Below, one piece after another: positions 55,552-64,000 of a DNA stretch of 64,000 bases; position 1 is the stretch's first letter, and each line of letters begins with the position of its first letter. Origin of the DNA: Branchiostoma lanceolatum (Eukaryota > Chordata > Leptocardii > Amphioxiformes > Branchiostomatidae). Where the stretch lies: the NCBI RefSeq assembly GCF_035083965.1, contig NC_089739.1, positions 11,706,001 to 11,770,000 on the forward strand, given 5' to 3'. The notes beneath the pieces were generated by a model. That model worked only from the letters and a program-made list of their open reading frames with translations, did not search any database and was not told the origin of the DNA. The translations under genes and the position numbers were made by a program.

Positions 55552-58500
55552 ATGGCGGACAACGGCCCAACCAACCCAAACGGTAGTTTCATCTATGACA
55601 CTGCCGTGTATTACGATGAATCAGACCCAAGAAAGTCGGACATACAAACGTATAGAGACAAACTCGAGCACAACAGATGGGGTTTTTCCGTGTGCGATCC
55701 ACACCGCGACGGCCACGGCGAACAGATGAAACGTTTCAAACAGTCGTTTCACGACAGTCGCCACGCCGTAGTCTTCCTTTCTCCGGACGTACTTGAACGA
55801 ATGAACGAAAACCTAGAAGATGGCGTAGAATTTAGGATGGGCACGTTCCTTGCGAGAATCTTGGAAAGCCACGACACAAAGATGAAGAGGAGACTTATTC
55901 CCGTCATGTTTGGGATGGAAGAGGGGAATTTTCAGAAACCATTTCTCCTGAGTGACTTCAGTATTCTGTGTCCTGAGAAGAGAGGGTTCCACAGACACTT
56001 GTACAGATCACTCAGCAAACTGCCAGGTGACATTTCTTTAAGATATTTTCTGTCTTATGAAAGTAATACTAATATGTGTTATGTACTATATACATGTATA
56101 TGTCTTATAGATCACAACACACTGTACTCTAAGCATTGTTCTAAAGACTTTTTTCTTAATACTTTTTGCGTTTCGGCGCCTTCGCGCCGGAACGCAATGT
56201 CCTGGCTTTTACCTTCGATGCATGCTCGATGCATGCTGGCATGCTGTTTGGTTCAACACTGTGTCGCACACCAGAAGACCTTATATGGCAATACGTTCCC
56301 AAATCCTCGGTCCCCCGAAAGTGCGAAATGGAACGAAATGGAACGAAATGGAACGAAATGGAACGAAATGGAACGAAATGGAACGAAATGGAACGAAATG
56401 GAACGAAATGGAACGAACTAAAACATATGTAACATTATGAAATGAAATACCTGGAGATAGAGAAATATTAGGAACGTTGTAACATTCACAGTAGATCGGA
56501 ACAGGAAGTAAATACATCATATAACGTGTTTTATTTCTTGAATCTATTTGATAATATTAAATACAACGTTTTTGCCGCGTTTTTTGTGGCTAGATTCCTC
56601 CGGATCCCTGAAAATGGGGGCGCCGCGTGCAAAGAGCTCGGCCGCTCTTCCTTGACTTTACCAACTACCTGCAAATGAACTGCTGAGAAAAGCAGGGAAG
56701 ACAAGCTAACGGAAGTGAGTATCGAAGTAAGGACTAGATTATACAGAAGTTGGTGGTAACATTGCATCTCGTAATTCACCAAGAGGGCATGAGGCAAGCG
56801 TAATTTCATTATTTACACAGCGTGTTTGCGTGTTGTGTGAACCGTGAAATACATGTCCTGCTCGTTCACACCGTCCCTTTGTTTTGTCGTGAACAAGGAA
56901 GCAGAAATTTCTCCAGAGGTAGTTCCCAGTCCACGTCCGTGATTGAATGGAGTGTGAAATGTCAGATTGGTGACGCAGCGCAGAGCTTTATTTGCATATC
57001 TTTATAAGGAGGGGTCCTTTCTCCGACAGCCGACCAGCCGAACAATTGGTTGTATAAAAATCGTTGTTGCGCATATATGCATATGCTACGTACTAGTTAT
57101 GGACTAAAACCGTATGTAAATAAAACTAGGAAGTCGGAGTTTGATTCAACCTGTCGGTAGCGCGCCCACGTGCACAGTTCCGGTGCGGTTCATTTGCATG
57201 CGGGGCTCCATTTGCAACACGCAAACACGCTGTATGAATAATGAAATTACGCTTGCGTTAATTGCCTCATAATGTTACATGTGTTTTAGTTCATTCCATT
57301 TCGTTCCATTTCATTCCATTTCGTTCCATTTCGTTCCATTTCGTTCCATTTCGTTCCATTTCGTTCCATTTCGTTCCATTTCGTTCCATTTCGTTCCATT
57401 TCGTTCCATTTCGTTCCATTTCGTTCCATTTCGTTCCATTTCGCACTTTCGGGGGACCCCAAATCCTTGTATAGCCGTTGCCTTATATGGCAAGGGAGCA
57501 CGAAAAGGCAGGCAGGCTAGATTTGCATGACACACAGGCGGGCGACCGCATGTAACTGCTACAACTGTTCGGAAATATCATTGCATTGTGGTTTCGGACT
57601 TTGATATCCTGAAAAATGACCATATTACATCTATTCCACAAGATTGCAGAAGAAAAAAAAAATGATTTCGTCAAGAAAACGACCAAAAATCGACATAAAT
57701 GATACCATATAGTGAGGTTATAGCATTACGTACAGAGAGACGGGTTACGTACCGCAGCTTAGCCCATCTGGCAACGCGAAGCACTTCGGACCCAGAAGTT
57801 CCGGGTTCGTGTCCGTCCATGGATTTTTTTTTCTTTTTAGATATTGAATATCAAAAATATATATTGATATTATATTAATCTATCAATATCATATTTATGA
57901 ATATCATTTTTTCATTTTTTTTCATTAATAAATAAAGAAATATTTTATATTTGTTATTTTTAAATATTCATTTAATATATACAAGGCCTTTGTCTTATGA
58001 ACAGGACTTCACAGATTCCAACCCCGGCATTCGAATTTTTCTGTTCATTGTAATGGAAAATACCGTGCAGCGGCTCCTATGCGCGGTAAGATGATTCTTG
58101 CAAAACACTCGCCACTAAACTTCTATCCCCGATGTAAACAGAGGCTCTTGATGTTGTTTGCAAAACAGCGATCCTTTGTTACAGTAGCAAATGCTCCATT
58201 GTTCAGTATCGACTTCATTCAGACAACACGGACGTGGAAAGTGGCGCCGCTCGGCACAAAACTATGGGAATTTTCATGAATTTTAGCAAAATTACCCAGA
58301 AAAATAAGGAAGAAATGTTGTAAATGCGGAAACCAGAATAATACGGATGAGGTAGCTGTTGACTTGTTTGACATTTGGTAGTCATTTTAGATAGAACCTT
58401 AGCTGTTATGAACTTCTATTTCACTTTATTACCATAGTGCTGATGATTCAATGGTGCTTTTTCAAATTTTATGTTTTATTGCGTGCCATGTACATAATTA

Positions 58501-61500
58501 CATTGATAGCTTTTATAATGAGCCTATTGTACATTTTACAAATAAGTACAAGTTGTAGGCCAAGACCAGCTTTTTCAAAAGCACTTAAGTTAAGTGACGT
58601 AACTTCAAAATTGCTTTCCCCAATCTGCCTTTCTCTATTAAAACAGTACTCATTTCCCAAAATGACAATTTTTCTTATAGACTGAACAGCCCTTGAGTGA
58701 CTTTCTCTGGCAGATTTTACTTCAAGTAAAGGGAAAAGACAATTCACACTCATAAACGTAGCCGAAACGCCAGCTTTTTGAAAAGCTCTTGTTTCTTTGG
58801 AGTGCATGTTCAACCCCTGTACATATGTGGAAATACCCCCCACATCTCCAATTTTATAGCATTAAGAATTCAGTGCCCTGATGGTATAGGATGAATTTGA
58901 ATTTGTTTTGCTTGTTTAGTAAAGGTGCCCTAAGCGATTTCAGGGGGTAAAACTTAAAATATTCTGGGGAAAGCAATTCTGTTTTCTGTTTACATTTACT
59001 TCCCTATATTAGCACATCTGCATCATTATTTCATACTTTGGGCGTTTAAAAATAGTACAGAATCAAGCCACAAAAGGAGTATTTTATTTATTGGGTCCCC
59101 CAAAAAATCAGCCCAGAATCCAGCCGTAACCGTTTTCTGTCGACAATCTTCGGTAACTTCCGGCAGCGTGACGTCACAATGCCCAAGCACATTGAGCCAT
59201 GACCACGTGATTATTTTCTCGGAAGCGTTCGGGACTTATCGGTCAGAATCGTGCATGTTCGGAAGATTTGAAATGATGGCTGGCCTTCAAGTGCTCAGAT
59301 TTTCAATGAGTTCCCACAGCACAACGACATCACATTTTTGCTCCATGATGGTCGATATACAATGGGATAGTGTCCTCTAAACTTACTATGGATAGAAATA
59401 AAATAAAAATTGATTTTGAATATATGACTTTCAGCGCCCTTATATTGCTTAGGTTGCCTTTAAAGCCATAAACAGCATTGTTTTTAAAGTCTTCCAAAAG
59501 TCCACTGAGTGAATTGGAACAAAGATGCAAATGAGTACCCACCAATTTTGAAATGATAATGTAGTTATTGAATGAAATTTTTGTATTAATTTTCCAAATA
59601 TTCTTTAATCACAACACTTTTAGGCCCGGACACCATCACACAGAGGCAGATTCGACAGAGGGTCGACACGATGGGCAGACAGAGATATACAGAGAGAGCT
59701 GTCACTGAGGTGGCAACTGGACTAGAGATACCTGAAGAAGTCCTGGAAGACATCAAACAAGAATATGGAGGACACAAGGCCATGCTGATAGAGGTACACC
59801 ATCAAAATTTTATAGAACAGTTATACAGACTTTAAGCTAGGATATATAGACAGGGTGTCCAAAAATTGGGGATGGCTGGACCAATCAGAACCAGAGCTCC
59901 CAATGTGCTCTATGGATTAACAATTACATGGTATTATTGCATGTCAATCAATTATCATGCTGTCCCACTTGTCTCCTGACCCCCTGCTAGTTTAAAAACT
60001 CTCCATTAAACTTACTGTTAAAAAAAGCATTTATTTTCCCGGGGACTTTATTTTGAAGTATGGGAGGAGATTGGAGTTTTTAAAAAACTTAATGGTTGAG
60101 GTACTCAATTAAGTAGTATATCATGTTACATACGCTGATGGGGATTTCTCTCAAAGGTTTCAGGTCCTCTTGTCTGATCTGCAATCGCCCCCAAATGGGG
60201 GTGTGTTGCCATTGGAAACTTAAAGGAAACTAAAATTAAAGGTATGGTCGGGAATCCTACTTTACTATGCTAAATGTACCCAAAAGTCAAGTCTCCATCG
60301 ACTTTACATTAGTCCGTCATAATTTACCACTATATTATTAATTGGAAAATCGTGCCATAAACCGCCGCCCTTTGACCCCAACCGCTCAAGACGTCAGAGG
60401 TCCTACCATTTTGTTTGTGCGGCATGCGATCAGGCTTGCAAGAAGGGTGCTCCGACCTCTGATATCACGAGGCAGTTGGGGTCAAAGGGCGGAGGTTTAA
60501 GGCGTTATTTTCAAATTGATAATATAGTGGTAAATTATGAGGGACTAATGTAATGTCAATTGAGACTTGACTTTTGGGTATATTTAGCATAGTATAGTAG
60601 GATTCCCGACCATAGCTTTTAGTTTCCTTTAACGGTAATGCAATGGAAACACATGTTCATGGTATCATGATTTCACTAGTGAGGTCACAGCAAAAATAAA
60701 AGCAATGCTAACATGTTAAGTTTTACGATATGCACCTCCTACCATTCACAGACTGTAGAGTGTTGGAGGTTGCGGCATGGACCAGAGGCGACTGTTGCTA
60801 TATTAGACAGAGTCCTGGAAATGTCTGCCACTACGCCTCTTCAAGTAGCTGACCTACCACCACAGAGTATGGGTAAGGCATTTATTTATATATTTCATGT
60901 TGTGTTGTTGTTTTATTGTTAAGCACCTGTTTTTTCCTCCCTTTAAAAACTTTAAGAAACAAACAAACAAATAACCAAAATTGCTTGTTCCTTCATTATC
61001 ATCCCTTTTGAGACATATGAGTCACTTAACATAATCCTAGGGCCACACCAATTTTATTTGTTGATTCTCGGATTTAAGAACAAAATTGTTTGCAAATAGT
61101 CTGTGGAGATAAGGGTTTACATATTGGATTATTCAAGTTTAGCTTTGTATGGCTCATTTTATGCAATGTACCCCTTTCTTTGATCTAGTACTATAATCTA
61201 AGTAACAAAATTACCTTTTGCCATGTAATATATGGATTGATATTGAGAAATAGTTTTGATAAATGAAAAATTGTAACTTATGATAAAATGTGACCACACT
61301 TTAGGTATGTGCAGGTCTTTATAGTCTATTTTGGTAGCTTATTGAGTTTTACAACTGAACAAATAGTAAATTCGTGAGTAAAAATTTGGGAATGGGAATA
61401 GCGATCCAATTTTTTTTTTTCAAAATGGGAAAAACAGGAGAGGCTATTCCGAGAAGCAACAACAAAAAATTGGAGTGTCCTAGAGATGATTTTAAATTTG

Positions 61501-63829
61501 TTTAGCCTGTATGCAAACATACATGACTGTACAGTATAGTTTCCTAGACATTTTTGGTTTAACGCGGTGGAAACAACCAATTCTTTAATCATAAGATATA
61601 CCACTGTGCTTTAAAGCCTTGTTAACAAATGTATTATAAAACTTCTATAATTTGCCCTAACCTGATTATAAAATGACCCTGTCTAAATGCATGATGTTTT
61701 ATACAGTGAGGACACAAGTCACACAGGAACCCCCTTCCATGACTCCCATTCAGCGACAAACAACAACTTGTGGTAAGTTTTGAGCCACAGTGTGAATATA
61801 TATCACATTTGCGTATGATTTGTATCCTTTCTTTAATATATTCAAATGTGTGATATAAATTAATGTTTGATAATAGACGAGAAAGATGTCAAATTGAATT
61901 TAACAATCAATCGATTTCAACCAAGCTTGTTTCATTTTTGATCCGTCAAAAAGAATGAATTTTAATCAATAAAAAGTAGCCTTGAATACAATGTACATGT
62001 AGTTTGAAATCTTGGTATTCAGTGAATTTTTTAATAATACACCATAATATATAATAGAATAATTTATTGTAATATCTAATCCACTCATTCTGTTTTTGTA
62101 GAAGTCCAAAGTAATGCAGATGAAATTATTGAGGCTCCCAATGCTGTTGAAGAAAACCTGACCGTCAACACAGGAGAGGCCCAAACACCTGAAATTCTCT
62201 CAGAGTCAGGTTAGTTCAACTATAAAACATGCTTGTTATTGTCTCCATGCACTAGACCAGGGGAAGTTGAGACAAAGTTTTAAAACAGTCACTAATGAAC
62301 CTTTTCCCTTGTCAATGTAGAAGTTGACAACAATGTAGCTGAACCCCCAGAAAATAGTGAAGAAAACCTGTCAGATAGTGCAGAAGGATCTCAGCGCATT
62401 CCTTTGGAGCAAGGTATCGTTAAAATTTAGATCCATAAACTGAAATCTGACATTTTGGGAGTCACCGTCGTTTTTTTGTTCTCTGTTTTTGCAGTGCTTC
62501 ACCGCAAACCCCAAACCACTGCAAAAACTTAAAGTTGAATAGTTAGAAATGTACTCGGTATTCATTGAATATTCTTTTAATGCATTATAATCTAATATCT
62601 AATCCATTCATTTTGTTTTTGTAGAAGTCCAAAGAAATGCAGATGAAACTGACAAGGCTCCCAACGTTTCTGAAAATCTAACAGTTCACTCAGAAGAGGC
62701 CCAACCACAAGAGTCAGGTCAGATTCAAATATTATAACTTAGGCCACACCAATTTAATTTCTTGGTTAAGGGAATTCTAAAAAAAAATGCTAGATTGGAA
62801 AATCAACATGAAAACAGAATCTCAGAGGAAAGTTTGTACTTTGGTGCGCACAGTATCAGGGAGTGAACAGGGTCAGGTGCAAGTTTTCACCCCAGCCTTT
62901 TGTTTTAATGATGTCTTTGTGCTAAAGTTTAAAAAAAAATCTGTTAACCAAGAAATTAAATTGGTGTGGCCTTATACCGTTAACTTGAGTTCCACGAACA
63001 CAATGAATAACCTTCGCCAGATGATCAAGGCTTACTATGGAGTGTACCTACTATACTTCGATACTTCGATAAATATCATGAAGACCCATCCACAGCTTCT
63101 GGAGTTACACTGTTTATACATACAAACACACTCAGACAACAGCCAACCCAGTACTAGTGAATCCACCATGGCACAACTGAAAATATAACCTTCTGGCAAA
63201 GGTAATTGTGTTTTCTATTCTTACTTGTGGCCAGAATAACTCAAGAAGTTCTGGCTAAATCTTTATGGTATTTTGCATGTGGGTACATAAAAGTAAGGAC
63301 AAAATTTAATTCAATGATTGGATCTCCTTGCGGCTTTCTTATGGTACTGCAGCAAAACATCTGGCTTTCGTTTCTTTTTGTAGAAGCTGTGAACAATGCA
63401 ACTGAAGCTCCCAACAGTGATGAGGGCGAGCTGACAGAAACTGAAGAAGTCCAACTTTCCACAGAACCTGGTCAGTGAATACATCATTTCTTTTATTATC
63501 ATGATATATCACATAATCATGAATATTATTATTTTTGCCCAATTCCTCTTTTGTATTGTCCATCTATAACTCTGATCTTATCATTTATTTTCAGAAAAAA
63601 GAAAATCTGAACAAAAAATGGACTAAAAATGATAATAGATAATGAACTTTTTCCCTTGTCAATGTAGAAGTTGACAACAATGGAACTGAAGCTCCAGAAA
63701 CTATTGAGGAAAGCCAGTCAGGTAGTGCAGAAGGATCTCAGCCCGTTGTGAACAATGCAACAGAAGCTCCCAACACTTTTGAAGATGAGCTGAAAGAAAC
63801 TGAAGAAGTCCAACTTTCACCAGAACCCG
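55552..63829 (+). CDS. T4: TIR-Death protein with tandem acidic exons, 3' end outside the window
   Basis: Exons: 55552-56026, 59624-59793, 60752-60872, 61707-61772, 62102-62209, 62321-62413, 62625-62717, 63384-63470 and 63668-63829, then onward past the window. So far 458 aa. The TIR domain is residues 13-158: box 1 IYDTAVYYDESD, box 2 VCDPHRDGHG, and FHRHLY where others have FW/FY. The Death fold is residues 159-255, with GLEIPEEVLEDIKQEYGG and W220 in CWRLRHGPEATV. From exon 5 on, each exon is phase 1-1 and codes for an acidic repeat starting E(V/A)xxN.(A/T)E.AP. Exon types recur (62102 with 62625; 62321 with 63668), and their introns are also alike, so the array grew by block duplication. 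The last exon joins two repeat types without an intron. Intron 1 hosts a foldback transposon. The true C terminus and function of the tail are unknown. Confidence 0.87.
56308..57458. mobile_element. Foldback DNA transposon, copy 2, in T4 intron 1
   Basis: It begins CGGTCCCCCGAAAGTGCG and ends in the inverse, with CCAAATCCT on both sides. The left arm is full length (10-bp units, then unique arm), but the right arm is short: its unique part is mostly missing and the 10-bp array is longer. The core has the reverse orientation to that in copy 1. No transposase. Confidence 0.87.
57459..57747. other. T4 intron 1 DNA, nothing supported
   Basis: No repeat or coding frame was recognised. Confidence 0.35.
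57748..57820 (+). repeat. tRNA-like SINE head
   Basis: TAGCCCATCTGG (A-box-like) and GGGTTCGTGTCC (B-box-like) are at tRNA spacing, but the acceptor stem does not pair. It is followed by an AT-rich block. Confidence 0.45.
57830..57985. repeat. AT-rich dyad-rich block
   Basis: Almost pure A/T with overlapping inverted motifs (TTGATATTATATTAATCTAT, AATATCATA). It could be a SINE tail or a matrix-attachment-like segment. Confidence 0.5.
57986..59623 (+). other. Rest of T4 intron 1
   Basis: No supported gene. Loosely inverted CAGCTTTTT(C/G)AAAAG motifs at about 58567 and 58769 do not amount to a clear element. Confidence 0.4.
60220..60632. mobile_element. 413-bp palindromic element flanked by TTAA, in a T4 intron
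   Basis: Arms of about 180 bp beginning AGGAAACTAAAATTAAAGGT (left) are the near inverse of the right arm ending AGTTTCCT, and TTAA stands on both sides. TTAA duplication occurs in piggyBac and Kolobok; the AGG terminus fits Kolobok better. Internal GGGGTCAAAGGGCGG blocks are mirrored. It lies between the two Death-fold exons. Confidence 0.8.
62740..62973. mobile_element. MITE with TAGGCCACACCAATTTAATT ends in a T4 intron
   Basis: The left end GGCCACACCAATTTAATTTC and the right end GAAATTAAATTGGTGTGGCC are exact inverses. The family resembles 37222-37659. A lone terminus is near 61041. Confidence 0.8.
63181..63360 (+). repeat. Short GAGAAGGTAAT-family piece near a T4 exon
   Basis: ACCTTCTGGCAAAGGTAATT and TTATGGTACTGCAG match the family at 8931-9135 with the middle shortened. 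It ends about 25 bp before exon 63384-63470, so it supplies part of that exon's acceptor region. Confidence 0.55.
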
Positions 63830-64000
63830 GTCAGTCTATATAATTATAGTCATTATTGTTATCATATGTAATCATAACTATCATCATTTTTCTCCTTCCT
63901 AGATTTGACATTAGCAAAAAAATGGGTAATTTACTATTAGTAAGATATGACAACATTTGAATATTGATTATTGACTTTTGAAAATATATTTTGTATACTT

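Noticed and set aside
62787-63188. 133-codon open frame between T4 exons
   Set aside because: It begins inside the MITE at 62740-62973 and runs through intron and repeat sequence.

Overview
The window reads as nuclear DNA of an invertebrate deuterostome, most probably a lancelet (Branchiostoma). The signs are a deuterostome-type YTHDF gene, split genes with GT-AG introns, a lineage-specific cluster of TIR-Death immune genes, and dense small DNA transposons and tRNA-derived SINEs. No species marker was seen, so the organism is an inference from style and content.

Layout. 1-2336: intergenic DNA with transposon pieces, one real tRNA-Gly(TCC) on the minus strand, and the CRE/E-box-bearing upstream region of YTHDF. 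2337-12745 (+): YTHDF m6A reader, five coding exons, 567 aa. 12746-16352: repeats. 16353-20825 (-), 22564-25199 (+), 29415-36903 (+) and 55552 to beyond the window end (+): four genes (called T1-T4 here) that each encode an N-terminal TIR domain followed by a Death-fold domain. T1 and T2 are head to head over a probable shared promoter. 38550-41803, 48129-49856 and 50979-53288 (all -): three three-exon genes (N1-N3) of the NAT16/histidine N-acetyltransferase GNAT family, each predicted at 328 aa. The NAT block sits between T3 and T4.

How the genes fit together. The TIR-Death proteins combine the two adaptor domains of MyD88 in reversed order, so they look like a local family of innate-immune adaptors. 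IRF-like motifs with neighbouring ETS or NF-kB-like sites lie upstream of the T1/T2 pair, T3 and T4, which suggests co-regulation. T3 and T4 carry additional in-frame phase 1-1 exons; T4 has an internally duplicated set encoding acidic repeats. The NAT16-like genes appear to be an independent tandem family; N2 and N3 share flanks and one intron insertion, so they are a recent duplication. YTHDF is a conserved housekeeping neighbour.

Mobile DNA shapes the region. The most striking elements are two copies of a foldback transposon with arms made of a 10-bp tandem repeat. One lies in an intron of T3 and one in an intron of T4, and the central core is flipped between them. Other elements include palindromes and MITEs with 9-bp, TTAA or TAA target duplications. 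No retrovirus-like element, CRISPR array or operon was recognised. All exon models come from reading frames, splice consensus and paralogue comparison by eye; no transcript or database was consulted.
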